From: Azoarcus sp. KH32C
GTDB lineage: Bacteria; Pseudomonadota; Gammaproteobacteria; Burkholderiales; Rhodocyclaceae
Assembly (NCBI RefSeq): GCF_000349945.1
Contig: NC_020548.1
Coordinates: 434,001-498,000, forward strand
Direction of reading: 5' to 3'
DNA: 64,000 bases
In this document: piece after piece, positions 33,480 through 43,400 of the stretch
How the letters are laid out: each line of letters begins with the position of its first letter
Position numbering within the stretch: position 1 is the stretch's first letter
Notes under the pieces: model-generated
Database searches by the model: none
What the model was told of the DNA's origin: nothing
The model's input: the letters and a program-made list of their open reading frames with translations, nothing else
Translations under genes and position numbers: made by a program

Positions 33480-35618
33480 TTGGCCAAAACGATTCTCGGA
33501 ATCTGGCCTGATATGACGGAAAAAGACGCTGCAACCCTCGGTAAGCTCGTGGCGGGTTGCCGTGCGCAGATGGAGAACGACCTGTGCGAGTTGTTCGAGG
33601 AATTGGAACCGCTGCTGATGCAAGCAGTTATCGAATGCAACAATAACAGCCGCGACCGCGCACGAAGCATCGCCGCCGCCGTGCTCAGGCAGGCCCTTCC
33701 GTCAAATTGGAACAAGGTGGCGTCGTCTCTGAAGGTCAATCTCGCCGCGCGCGCGGTGCACGGGAAGAAGTCGGACTATGAGTCGACCGATCTGGTGAAC
33801 CTGCGGCTCCTGAGCCAGGCAGAGGAGTCCGTCCAACTTGCAATGCGCGAGGTGCTCGATCGCGTAACCCTTGCCTGCCGCGACGAAACCAAGCCGCTGG
33901 AGCGGCGAATCAATTTCCTCGTCCTGCGCAGAGTGATGCAGCATGGCGACAAGACCTTCAATGTCGCCGCGCTGTGGTCCTGCATCGAGGCCGCCTGCAC
34001 CGAAGTGACGACCGACACGGGCTCGCTCATCCTGTTGCTGGAGTTGATCGGCGAGCAGATGGCCGCGGAGATGCCGCACCTTTACCGGGTGGCCAACGAG
34101 ACGATGATCGAGGCCGGCATCCTGCCGTCGCTCAAGCGCACCTACCGGGATACGACGCCGGTGGACGCCAATGAGGTGGCCGAAGAATCCACGCGCGTGG
34201 CAAGCACGCTCGACCGCCTGGTTCAGGCGCGCGCCAAAGAGACGGGCACCAAGGACACGCCCAAGTCAGGGGCGGCCAGCCAGGAGCTGTTCAACTCGCT
34301 GAAGACCCTGCAGGCCGCGCCCCAGCCGGCAGCGCCCGGCACGCACACGAACGTCGTGCGCATGGTGCGAGACAGCGGCGCAGCGCGCGACGTCAAGCCA
34401 CTTGAGGCCGTCACGCTCGATATCGTCGCCGAGGTGTTCGACCTGATCTTCAACGATCCCAACGTTTCGGATGGGATTAAGACCTTGGTAGCCCGCCTGC
34501 AGACAACGGTACTGCGGGCCGCCATGCTGAACCAGCGCTTCTTCGCCGACCGCAGCCACCCGGCACGGCGGTTCCTCGACAGCATTTCGGTCGTCGCTGT
34601 GCGCTGGGGCAAGGTTGTCAATGCTGAGGACCCCTTCTATCTCAAGCTCTCCGAGCTCGTCGAGACGGTACAGCGCACGTACGACGGAGATATGGCGGTG
34701 TTCGATTCCGCCAACACCGAACTGGACGCCTTCCTGACCGAGCGCGAGGAGCTCGACGAGCAGCAGAATCGGGCGCTCGCCGACGCGGTGCACGCGCGAG
34801 AGGAGGACATGCGCGTCAGGCGCGAAGCGCAGCTGCGAGTGCAGAAGATGGCAGACGCGTGTATCGCCAGCGTGCTAGTGCCGGAGGCGCCGCTCGAGAT
34901 TGAGGAATTCCTCCGCACCTACTGGCGCGACGTCGTGCAGAGCCGCATCTCGCAGTCTGGCGAGGACGGCGCCCCGACCGCCGACGCCCTCCAGGTCGCC
35001 GCCGACTTGCAGTGGTCGGTAACGCCCAAACATCTCGCAGAGGAGCGGCAAAGGCAGGCCGCCGGCGTGCCGATACTCGTGAGCAAACTCAATGTCGGTT
35101 TCGACGAAATCGGTTCCGCGCCCACGGAGCGCAAGGCCTTCCTCGACACGTTGCTTGACCTGCAACTCGCCGCCATGCGCGCCAAGAAGGGCGATTCCGG
35201 CAAGGCGCCGGCAGTCGTTAGGTCGCGAACGCGTCGCGCTGCGCCGACCCTGCAGGTCAGCCACGCGACGAACCTCGGGGTCCGGGTTCAGGACATCTCG
35301 CTACCCGACAGCGCGGGCCTCGACGGAGAAAGCACTCCAGACCGGGCGGATCTTCGCCGAGTGCGTCAGCTGGTACGAGGTGACTGGCTGGACTTCACGA
35401 CAGCGGGACAAACGCGCCGTGAGCGCCTGACCTGGATCAACCGGAGCCGCACGCTCTTCCTGTTCAGCAACAGCGCCTCGCCCTTTGCAATATCGATCAC
35501 ACCGGAAGCGCTGGCCGTGCGCCTGAAGAACGGAACGGCGCAAATCGTCAAGCTCGACCGGCCGATCTTCGAGCGAGCCATCCACGGTGCCATCAGGTCG
35601 CTCGACCAGCGCGCCTGA
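33480..35618 (+). CDS. DUF1631 family protein
   Basis: 712 residues from TTG 33480, or 701 from ATG 33513. A mostly helical cytosolic protein: LCELFEELEPLLMQAVIECNNNSRDRARSIAA near the N-terminus, a central low-complexity linker (about 240-300), a long acidic helical section (about 430-470) and a C-terminal beta domain (LRRVRQLVRGDWLDFTTAGQTRRERLTWINRSRTLFLFSN). This matches the DUF1631 family of beta/gammaproteobacteria, sometimes misnamed thymidine phosphorylase. The C-terminal part resembles PilZ-like barrels. Function unknown. It is the first typical host-type gene to the right of the module. Confidence 0.82.
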   Translation: MAKTILGIWPDMTEKDAATLGKLVAGCRAQMENDLCELFEELEPLLMQAVIECNNNSRDRARSIAAAVLRQALPSNWNKVASSLKVNLAARAVHGKKSDYESTDLVNLRLLSQAEESVQLAMREVLDRVTLACRDETKPLERRINFLVLRRVMQHGDKTFNVAALWSCIEAACTEVTTDTGSLILLLELIGEQMAAEMPHLYRVANETMIEAGILPSLKRTYRDTTPVDANEVAEESTRVASTLDRLVQARAKETGTKDTPKSGAASQELFNSLKTLQAAPQPAAPGTHTNVVRMVRDSGAARDVKPLEAVTLDIVAEVFDLIFNDPNVSDGIKTLVARLQTTVLRAAMLNQRFFADRSHPARRFLDSISVVAVRWGKVVNAEDPFYLKLSELVETVQRTYDGDMAVFDSANTELDAFLTEREELDEQQNRALADAVHAREEDMRVRREAQLRVQKMADACIASVLVPEAPLEIEEFLRTYWRDVVQSRISQSGEDGAPTADALQVAADLQWSVTPKHLAEERQRQAAGVPILVSKLNVGFDEIGSAPTERKAFLDTLLDLQLAAMRAKKGDSGKAPAVVRSRTRRAAPTLQVSHATNLGVRVQDISLPDSAGLDGESTPDRADLRRVRQLVRGDWLDFTTAGQTRRERLTWINRSRTLFLFSNSASPFAISITPEALAVRLKNGTAQIVKLDRPIFERAIHGAIRSLDQRA

Positions 35619-35627
35619 GCGGGCCCC

Positions 35628-37196
35628 CTATTCCGGCAATCCTGCCCTGCGCAATCCCTCCTCCAAAGTCGCGAGATTCTCCGCCCGCTGAATCGGCAAC
35701 CAATCCGCGAGATTGGAAACACGCAACGTGGGATCAAGCTCGCGCAAATGCTCCATCGCCCGCCGCGCTTCGGCCATCCGCCCCGCCAGCGCATGGCTTG
35801 CTGCGAGGATGCCCGCGGCGAGTAAAAGACTCGGCAGGTCCCGCACTGCCTTCTCCGCCCATGACGAGGCAGTGTCGAAGTGCCCCACGAAGAAATGTGC
35901 GGCCGCCATGCCCGCCTGCATTCGATAGAGCTCCGGGTCGAGGGGGCTCAGCCGCATGACGTGCGCGAAGTGCTCGATCGCCGCGTCGGCTTCGCCGTGC
36001 CAGAGCCTGAGGAACGCGCCGAGGAACCAGGCCGCGGCGAGGTTGGGATTGAGCTCAAGCGCCTTGTCGAGTAATGCAATTCCGCCGGGGAGGTCGCCAG
36101 CGAGGTGAGCGAGCACGTGGCCGCATCGGGTGAGCGCGACGGCGTCGCCTTTGCCTAGCTCGACGGCGCGGCGGGCGAGCCCGACGCCCTCGGCCATCTC
36201 TCGTGGGCGATCAGTCATCCAGCCATTGATCTTCCGCCAGCAGTGACACCACGCCGCCATCGCATAGGCGGACGCGAAATCCGGATCGACTTCGATGGCC
36301 TTCTCGAAGAGCGGCAGCGCCTGGTCGATCGTTTCCCGAGTTCCCTGATGCAGCTTAGCCATTCCACACAGGTAGTAATCGTAGGCGTCGAGGCGGTCGG
36401 TCGGCTTGTGCCTCGCACGCTCGATCTCCGCCCGCTCGAGTTGCGGCGCGATTGCACCGACTACGGTCTCCGTAATCTGGTCTTGCAGCTCGAAGATGTC
36501 TCCCAGCACGCCCTCGAAACGGCCCGCCCACTGGTGCGCGCCGGTTGTCGCATCGATGAGCTGTCCCGTGATGCGCACGCGATCTCTTGCCTTGCGCCAG
36601 CTGCCTTCCAGCACGTAGCGGACTCCCAACTCGCGGCCGACCTGTTTCACGTCTACGGCCCGGCCCTTGTACGTGAAACTCGAGTTGCGCGCGACGACGA
36701 ACAGCCAGCGATACTGCGACAAAGCCGCGATGATGTCCTCGACGACACCGTCGGCCAGGTAGTCCTGCTCGGGATCTCCGGTCAGATTGACGAAGGGCAG
36801 GACGGCGATCGACGGTTTGGCGGGCAGGGCTGGCGCGGATGTCGGGACTTCAACCGATTTCGCGGCCTCTGCGTCCTCCGACGGCACGGCTTCCCTGAGC
36901 TCGGCGACGAATCGGAATCCCTTACGGGCAATCGTCCGGATCACACGCTGTTGCTGTCCGTCGTCACCGACGGCTTTGCGCACGGCGTTGATATGACTCG
37001 CCAGGGTCGATTCCGAGACGATTCGACCACCCCATACGGCATCGATCAGATCGTCCCTGCTGACGACGCGCTCGCGATGCTCCGCCAGAAAGACCAACAG
37101 GTCGAAGACTTTAGGCGCCGTTGCGACGCCCTGCTCCGCCCGGAGGAGTTCGCGCCGGTCCAAGTCGAGCACGCAGTCGTCAAACACCAGTCGCAT
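35628..37196 (-). CDS. Winged-helix regulator with TPR repeats (CadC/adenylate-cyclase-like)
   Basis: 522 residues from ATG 37196, preceded by AAAGGGA. An OmpR-type winged-helix DNA-binding domain occupies residues 1-100 (LVFDDCVLDLDRRELLRAEQ ... STLASHINAVRKAVGDDGQQQRVIRTIARKGFRFV). A periplasmic-type TolB/FlgO-like segment follows (PSIAVLPFVNLTGDPEQDYLADGVVEDIIAAL, about 125-230), then several TPR repeats to the C-terminus. No transmembrane helix was seen between the domains, unlike CadC. It is divergent from the NmrA-like and cupin genes and may control them. Confidence 0.85.
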   Translation of the reverse strand: MRLVFDDCVLDLDRRELLRAEQGVATAPKVFDLLVFLAEHRERVVSRDDLIDAVWGGRIVSESTLASHINAVRKAVGDDGQQQRVIRTIARKGFRFVAELREAVPSEDAEAAKSVEVPTSAPALPAKPSIAVLPFVNLTGDPEQDYLADGVVEDIIAALSQYRWLFVVARNSSFTYKGRAVDVKQVGRELGVRYVLEGSWRKARDRVRITGQLIDATTGAHQWAGRFEGVLGDIFELQDQITETVVGAIAPQLERAEIERARHKPTDRLDAYDYYLCGMAKLHQGTRETIDQALPLFEKAIEVDPDFASAYAMAAWCHCWRKINGWMTDRPREMAEGVGLARRAVELGKGDAVALTRCGHVLAHLAGDLPGGIALLDKALELNPNLAAAWFLGAFLRLWHGEADAAIEHFAHVMRLSPLDPELYRMQAGMAAAHFFVGHFDTASSWAEKAVRDLPSLLLAAGILAASHALAGRMAEARRAMEHLRELDPTLRVSNLADWLPIQRAENLATLEEGLRRAGLPE

Positions 37197-37335
37197 CTGG
37201 GTCCCTTTCGATAGCAAGGCAAGCCAAACTCAATGAAAAACCAAGGTGTCCACAAAGTCTCCAGCCCGTCGCCCCAGCACACTGTCTCCATCGATCGCCG
37301 CACTGTTGTGATCGACCTTAATCGAGGAGCAAAGC

Positions 37336-38091
37336 ATGAGAATCGTAGTGATCGGCGGTACCGGCCTTATCGGGTCGAACATTGTAAACAGGCTCCGTCA
37401 GCATGGTCATGAGACCGTGGCGGCATCGCCCCGCACGGGCGTCAACACCCTCACCGGGGAAGGGATGGCCGACGCACTCGCAGGCGCCCAGGTCGTGGTC
37501 GACGTCACGAACTCGCCCTCGTTCGAAGACCAGGCCGTACTGCAGTTCTTTGAAACGTCGACGCGAAATCTCCTTGCCGCGGAAGCCGCCGCGGGCGTCG
37601 AGCACCACGTCGCACTCTCCATCGTCGGCACGGATCGCCTTACCGAAAACGGCTATTTCCGCGCAAAAGTCGCCCAAGAAGCCCTTATCAAGGCGTCGAA
37701 GATCCCCTACACGATCCTGCGCGCGACGCAGTTCTTCGAGTTCGTCGAAGGCATCATCAACTCGAGTATCGACCACGGCACGATCCGCCTTTCGCCCGCC
37801 ATGATCCAGCCCATCGCGGCGGACGACGTGTCGGCTGCACTGGCCGATCTCGCAGTGGGCGCACCGATGAATGGCATCGTCGAGGTGGGCGGACCGGACC
37901 GGTTTCCGCTCGACGAACTGGCGCGCAAATTCCTCGCTGCACGCAAGGACGCGCGCGAGGTGGTCGCCGACGTTCATGCGCGTTACTTCGGCAGCGAACT
38001 GGACGACCGATCCCTGGTCACGGGCGAGAACGCCCGGATCAGCCCGACGCGCTTTCACAACTGGCTCAGCCAGTCATCGGCGAAAGGATAA
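37336..38091 (+). CDS. NmrA-like NAD(P)-binding protein (atypical SDR)
   Basis: 251 residues, ATG 37336 with GAGGAG upstream. The N-terminal Rossmann motif is IVVIGGTGLIGSNIVNRL (GxxGxxG), followed by VVVDVTNSPSF and VEHHVALSIVGTDRL. The sequence YTILRATQFFEFVEGII is typical of NmrA/HSCARG-type atypical SDRs, which lack the YxxxK pair. It probably binds NADP(H) as a redox sensor or reductase. It is transcribed away from the winged-helix/TPR regulator and is followed 23 bp later by a cupin gene, so a two-gene operon is likely. Confidence 0.85.
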   Translation: MRIVVIGGTGLIGSNIVNRLRQHGHETVAASPRTGVNTLTGEGMADALAGAQVVVDVTNSPSFEDQAVLQFFETSTRNLLAAEAAAGVEHHVALSIVGTDRLTENGYFRAKVAQEALIKASKIPYTILRATQFFEFVEGIINSSIDHGTIRLSPAMIQPIAADDVSAALADLAVGAPMNGIVEVGGPDRFPLDELARKFLAARKDAREVVADVHARYFGSELDDRSLVTGENARISPTRFHNWLSQSSAKG

Positions 38092-38114
38092 GCCTGATCA
38101 ACAAGGAGCAAACC

Positions 38115-38513
38115 ATGTCCAGACTCACAACTGCCGCCATGCTGCTGCTGGCAGCCGGCACCGCCCACGCCCAGCAGACGCCGCCCGCGGCGCACGTGAC
38201 ACCATTGATGACCAAAGCCCTCGCCGACTACCCCGGCAAGGAAGGCGTGATGATCACGGTCGAATATCCGCCGGGAGGAGAAAGCCAGGTGCATCAGCAC
38301 AATGCGCACGCCTTCGTCTACGTGCTGGAGGGTTCGATCGTGATGGGCGTGCGCGGCGGCAAGACCGTCACGCTGACGCCCGGCCAGACCTTCTACGAAG
38401 GCCCGGACGACATACACACGGTCTCGCGCAACGCCAGCGTCACCAACCCCGCCAAGTTTCTGGTCGTTCTGATGAAGAACAGCGGTGAGCCTATCTCGAA
38501 ACCGGTGCATTGA
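38115..38513 (+). CDS. Exported cupin-domain protein
   Basis: 132 residues, ATG 38115 with AAGGAG upstream. A signal peptide (MSRLTTAAMLLLAAGTAHAQQ) leads to a single small cupin barrel: VEYPPGGESQVHQHNAHAFVYVLEGSIVMGVRG with the metal-binding His pair and Glu, and GQTFYEGPDDIHTVSRNAS with the third His. It is periplasmic. Similar proteins accompany NmrA-like genes in proteobacteria. Substrate unknown. Confidence 0.88.
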   Translation: MSRLTTAAMLLLAAGTAHAQQTPPAAHVTPLMTKALADYPGKEGVMITVEYPPGGESQVHQHNAHAFVYVLEGSIVMGVRGGKTVTLTPGQTFYEGPDDIHTVSRNASVTNPAKFLVVLMKNSGEPISKPVH

Positions 38514-38764
38514 CTCTTGAAATTGAAACGGCGTGAAACCAGAGCCACAGGGGCAACCCAAGTCGTCCGTGGCACAGCACGCCTCGGACGGCGGCGCTCG
38601 TTTTTTTGCCCTGGGCCAGTGCTTTTTTTCCGGTGCTGGTTGAGCTATGGATAAATATCCAATAATCATCGCCACGTCCTAGGGACCGGTTTTCCCCCTC
38701 TGCGCGGGCGTCGCGCCATGGATGAACACCATCAAGCCGAACGCTTCAGGGAAGTGGCGCTGCC
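38514..38764. other. Intergenic region, no supported gene
   Basis: About 250 bp after the cupin gene. It has two T-runs (38601-38607 and 38624-38630) that might follow weak hairpins. No frame has domain-like content. Confidence 0.35.
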
Positions 38765-38878
38765 GACGACGGCTTCCACGTCGTCTTCTGGGCGCGTTCG
38801 AAAACCAACTTCTGTGCCATTTCCGATCTCGGCGCCGAAGAGCTGGTGCGCTTCACAAACGCTTACAACGCATCCTGA
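38765..38878 (+). pseudogene. Anti-sigma factor C-terminal remnant
   Basis: A 37-residue frame ends DDGFHVVFWARSKTNFCAISD LGAEELVRFTNAYNAS before a TGA at 38876. This is like the C-terminal tail of RsiW/ChrR-type anti-sigma factors (Y-V-V-x-W .. Y-x-x-V-S-D-L-x-x-x-E-L). No start and no N-terminal zinc-finger region are present. No sigma factor gene is adjacent. Identification is from one short motif and is tentative. Confidence 0.45.
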
Positions 38879-39009
38879 TTCTCCCCCGCGACGTCGGGAA
38901 TATTTTCCGCTGCTGCTCCATCTAGTGCTCTGCCATGTCAATCCCCATGGCGGCTCTCCCAAGGCTGCAAGTTTCCTCGCGGCCCCAAGAACTACGACGG
39001 AGGTGGCAC

Positions 39010-40140
39010 ATGAAATCGACCCTGTCTCCCGCCCGGCGCGGCGCGCTGTCCGCGGCACTCATGCTGGGAGTCACGTTGGCAGCGCCCGTGCTGGCTGACG
39101 ATAACCGCTACGAGCAGCAGAACCTGGTTTCCGATGGCGTCATATCGGCGGCGCACGTTGACGCCAACTTGGTGAATGCCTGGGGTGTGGCGTTCAACCC
39201 CAACGCCTTCGTGTGGGTCGCCGACAACGGCACCGGCGTAGCAACGCTTTACGACGGGCAAGGCAATGCTCAGCCGCTCGTGGTCACCATTCCGTCTGCG
39301 TCGGGAGCGCAGGGAGAACATGGCAAGCCCACCGGCATCATCTTCAACGGCTCCAACGACTTCGCCGTCGGCAACGGCGCAACCACCGGCCCGAGCCGCT
39401 TCATCTTCGCAACCGAGGATGGCCTCATCGCAGGCTGGGCACCCAATGTCGATCCCACACACGCCTTGCAGGCAGCGGCGACAGTCGGTGCGATCTACAA
39501 GGGTTTGGCGCTGGCCGCCAACGGCAATGGCAACTTCCTCTATGCCACCGACTTCCCTAACAGCAAGATCGATGTCTTCGACAAGGCTTTCAGTCCCGTG
39601 GCCACCCCTGGCGGATTCGTTGATCCGGCCATTCCCAAAGGCTTCGCCCCCTTCGGCATTCAGAACATCAACGGCAACCTGTACGTGACGTATGCCAAGC
39701 AGGACGCGGCTGGAGAGGACGACGTGGCCGGCCCAGGTCTGGGCTACGTCAACGTCTTCGATGCTGACGGGCACCTCCTGCGCCATGTAGCCCGTCGCGG
39801 TGCGCTCAATGCGCCATGGGGGCTGGCGCTCGCCCCGGCCGACTTCGGCAAGTTCAGCAACCGCCTGCTGGTGGGCAATTTCGGTGACGGCACGATCGCT
39901 GCCTACGATATTCGCACTGGAGCATTGGTCGGCCGCCTGCGCAGCGCTGCCGGAGGTCTGCTGAAGATCGATGGCCTGTGGGCCCTTCAGTTCGGCAACG
40001 GCATCTTGCAGCAGCCGACCAACACGCTGTTCTTCTCCGCTGGACCGGACGACGAAAACCACGGTCTGTACGGCACCATCCGCGCCGTGGGCGACGACGA
40101 GCACGACGACCGGCACGACGACGAGGCCGGGACCCGCTAG
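39010..40140 (+). CDS. TIGR03118 family exported beta-propeller-like protein
   Basis: 376 residues from ATG 39010 (GGAGGTGGCAC upstream). A signal peptide (ALSAALMLGVTLAAPVLA) is followed by repeated NHL-like strands: NLVNAWGVAFNPNAFVWVADNGTGVATLYDG, GKPTGIIFNGSNDF, FIFATEDGLIAGWAPN, ANGNGNFLYATDFPNSKIDVFD and APWGLALAPADFGKFSNRLLVGNFGDG. This is the TIGR03118 pattern, an exported protein family of unknown function with a six-bladed propeller appearance. It ends in an Asp/His-rich tail (DDEHDDRHDDE) that may bind metal. A strong hairpin lies 18 bp after the stop. Confidence 0.9.
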   Translation: MKSTLSPARRGALSAALMLGVTLAAPVLADDNRYEQQNLVSDGVISAAHVDANLVNAWGVAFNPNAFVWVADNGTGVATLYDGQGNAQPLVVTIPSASGAQGEHGKPTGIIFNGSNDFAVGNGATTGPSRFIFATEDGLIAGWAPNVDPTHALQAAATVGAIYKGLALAANGNGNFLYATDFPNSKIDVFDKAFSPVATPGGFVDPAIPKGFAPFGIQNINGNLYVTYAKQDAAGEDDVAGPGLGYVNVFDADGHLLRHVARRGALNAPWGLALAPADFGKFSNRLLVGNFGDGTIAAYDIRTGALVGRLRSAAGGLLKIDGLWALQFGNGILQQPTNTLFFSAGPDDENHGLYGTIRAVGDDEHDDRHDDEAGTR

Positions 40141-40158
40141 CTCGAATCGCTGCGCGCC

Positions 40159-40195
40159 GTCGGGCCTCGCTCGTACCGCATGAGCGAGGCCCGAC
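40159..40195 (+). terminator. Strong 14-bp hairpin after the TIGR03118 gene
   Basis: GTCGGGCCTCGCTC (40159-40172), a 9-nt loop, then the perfect complement GAGCGAGGCCCGAC (40182-40195). Very stable, directly after the stop codon. A clear T-tract is missing (GCCCATTT follows), so it may act as a transcript-stabilising structure or a terminator. Confidence 0.6.
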
Positions 40196-40453
40196 GCCCA
40201 TTTCATCGAGCCCAAACCATGCCCTCCCCGACCGCTTTCCCCGAATCTTCGATATGCACGTGGTGCCGCACCTGCGTCCTGTTCGTCGGTGCTGTCGCCC
40301 TGCTGGTGGCGCTGATGCCCCTCGCCCATGCCGTGCCGTCCTTCGCCCGCGGTCCTCTTCGGCACCGGCGACGTCGGGCGTTTGGGCAGGGATACCAGCT
40401 ACTGGCGCCTGGCGTGGATGCAGGGCATGGAGCAGCAGTCCTTCTCCCGGTCA
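40196..40453. other. Intergenic region with a signal-peptide-like frame
   Basis: A plus-strand frame starting at 40219 contains a hydrophobic segment (CVLFVGAVALLVALMPLAHA) that looks like a signal peptide. It then becomes Arg-rich and runs antisense into the RTX gene. It may be the start of a broken secreted-protein gene. No firm assignment. Confidence 0.3.
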
Positions 40454-43400
40454 TCAGGTGATGACGAAGTCGCCCGCATTGAGCGTCGGAGCGCCGGTCA
40501 ATGTTGCGATCTGGACGGCCGAGCCCGCTCCGTTGCCGTCAGCGTCGTAGTACAGGCCGCCCGTGCTCGTGTTGTACAGCACGTAGTCGTTCGCATCGAG
40601 CGCGTTCCCCGTCCCGCTCGCGATGAAGTTCGCAGCCGAGAGACTGCCCGCTGCGGCCAGTTTCTTGAAGATCAGGTTCTCCAGCTGGATCGTATCCGTC
40701 GTTCCGTCGAAATCGTTCAGCGTGTCGATGTTCGTCGAACCAAGGGTGCTTTCGAAGCGGAAGACATCGGCGCCGGCCCCTCCCGCCAATTCGTCGAACC
40801 CCAGACCGCCGACAAGCAAGTCGTTGCCGGCGCCGCCTTGGAGCACGTCATTGCCCGCGAGGCCGGCCAAGGTATCCGCACCGTCGCCGCCCGACAGGAA
40901 GTTCGCGAGCGTGTTGCCGGTCCCGGTCAGTCCGGTCGCCCCCGTCAGAACGAGGTTTTCGACATTGGTCCCCAAGGTGTAGCTGATCGTCGAGACCACG
41001 GTGTCGACACCCCCAGACGCACTCCCCTCGGCCACCGAGTCCCTGGCGTTATCCACCACGTAGGTATCATCGCCATTTCCGCCGACCAATCTGTCGGCGT
41101 CTGCGCCGCCGTCCAGGAGGTCGTTGTAAGCCGTGCCGGTGAGCGTATTTGCGCCCACATTGCCGGTGATACTCACGCCGTTCATCAAGGCCGACGCATC
41201 GACGTTCAAGGCGACAGTGCCTGAGGTATTCGCCACGGCTCCAGTGCCCGTCCCAATGACGAGGGTTTCGATACCCGTATCGGCGGCATAGAGTTTCAGG
41301 GTGCTGGCGCTGCCTGAGGTAAAGCGAACCTCGTCCGTTCCCGCCGCGCCGTTGTCGGTGATTTCTCCTGCGGCATGGTCCGATGCCAGGTTGAAGATAT
41401 ACAGATCGGAACCCTCTCCGCCCAGCAGCCTGTCCGTTCCTGCTCCCCCATTCAGCATGTCGTTGCCGGCAAGGCCGTACATTGTGTCGTTTCCGCCGAG
41501 GCCGGTGAGGCTGTCATTGCCACCATCGCCGTACAGGGTGTCGTTGCCCGCGGATCCCGTCAGAACGAGGTTCGGAATTGGCTGCACGGCAGCTGTCGCG
41601 ACGCTCGTCACGCTTTCGGCCGAACCAAAGCCATCGACGTAGCTGGCCGTGACGGAAATGCTCTTGCCGACATCACCCTGCGTTAGGGTGTAGCTGCTTT
41701 CGGTCGCGCCAACAATGGCTCCGCCGTTGACACTCCACTGATAGTGGATCGCCCCGGGGCCATCGACGTCGGCCAAGCTATTCGACGCAAACAGCGTTTG
41801 GCCTTGCATGAGGGTTCCGCTGATTGTCACCGCTCCCGTCGGCAGGTCGTTGACGTTTGCGACCGGAACCGTCGGAGTGCCGGCCACGCTTTCCAGCGTA
41901 CCAAAGCCGTCGATATAGCTCACGGTGACGGCAACGTTTTTGCCGACGTCCGCCTGCGTAAGGGTGTAGGTGCTCTCGATCGCATTTGCCACCGCTGCGC
42001 CGGCCACGCTCCACTGGTAACTGACTGCGCCCATTCCGTCGGCGTCACTGAGGTTATGTGCCGCCGTCAGCACCTGCCCTTGCAGGGCATCGCCGATGGT
42101 CGCGACTTGGCCGGTCGGCAGGTCATTGACGTTTGCTACCGGAAGGGTCGGAGTGCTGGCGACGCTTTCCAGCGTACCAAAGCCGTCGACATAGCTCACG
42201 GTGACCGCAACGTTCTTGCCGACATCCGCCTGCGTAAGGGTGTAGCTGCTCTCGGTCGCATTTGCCACCGCAGCACCGTCTACGCTCCACTGGTAATGGA
42301 CTGCGCCCATTCCGTCAGCGTCACTGAGGTTATGTGCCGCCGTCAGCACCTGCCCTTGCAGGGCATCGCCGATGGTCGCGACTTGGCCGGTCGGCAGGTC
42401 ATTGACGTTTGCTACCGGAAGGGTCGGAGTGCTGGCGACGCTTTCCAGCGTACCAAAGCCGTCGACATAGCTCACGGTGACCGCAACGTTCTTGCCGACA
42501 TCCGCCTGCGTAAGGGTGTAGCTGCTCTCGGTCGCATTTGCCACCGCAGCACCGTCTACGCTCCACTGGTAATGGACTGCGCCCATTCCGTCAGCGTCAC
42601 TGAGGTTATGTGCCGCCGTCAGCACCTGCCCTTGCACGGCATCGCCGATGATCGTGACTTGGCCGGTCGGCAGGTCATTGACGTTTGCTACCGGAAGGGT
42701 CGGCGTGCTGGCGATGCTTTCCAGCGTACCAAAGCCGTCGGCATAGCTCACAGTGACGGTAACGTTCTTGCCGACATCCGCCTGCGTGAGCGTGTAGATG
42801 CTCTCGGTGGCATTTGCCACTGCGGCGCCGTCCACGCTCCACTGATAATGGATTGCGCCCATTCCGTCGACGTCGCCGAGGTTGTTCGCTGCCGTCAGCG
42901 TCTGCCCTTGCACGGCATCGCCCAGGACGGTGACCTCGCCGGTCGGCGCGTCGTTGAGGTTCGCCACGGGATACGCCGGCGCGCTAACGACGCTTTCCTT
43001 TGCCCCAAACCCATCCACATAACTGGCCGTGACGGTAATCGTCTTGCCGACGTCACTTTGCGAAAGCGTGTAGGTGCTGTCGACCGCTCCATCGATGGCA
43101 ACCCCATCGGCATTCCACTGGTAATGGATTTGACCGATCCCGTCGGCGTCCGCCAAGGTGTTCGACACGTTGAGTGTTTCACCCTGCACAAAACTGCCGC
43201 TGATCGCGACCTCACCCATTGGGGGATCGTTGACGTCCATGACGGCGGTAAGCGAGATCTCCTTGGCATCCCACGTCGTACCGTCGCCGAACTGGATCTC
43301 CTGGATCGTGCCCGGGGCAAAGTGCAACTCGTCATTCGAGCCGACCAAACGCAGGACGTACTCCTCAGGTTGCTGCATTCCGGTGTATGAATCGTAGGAG

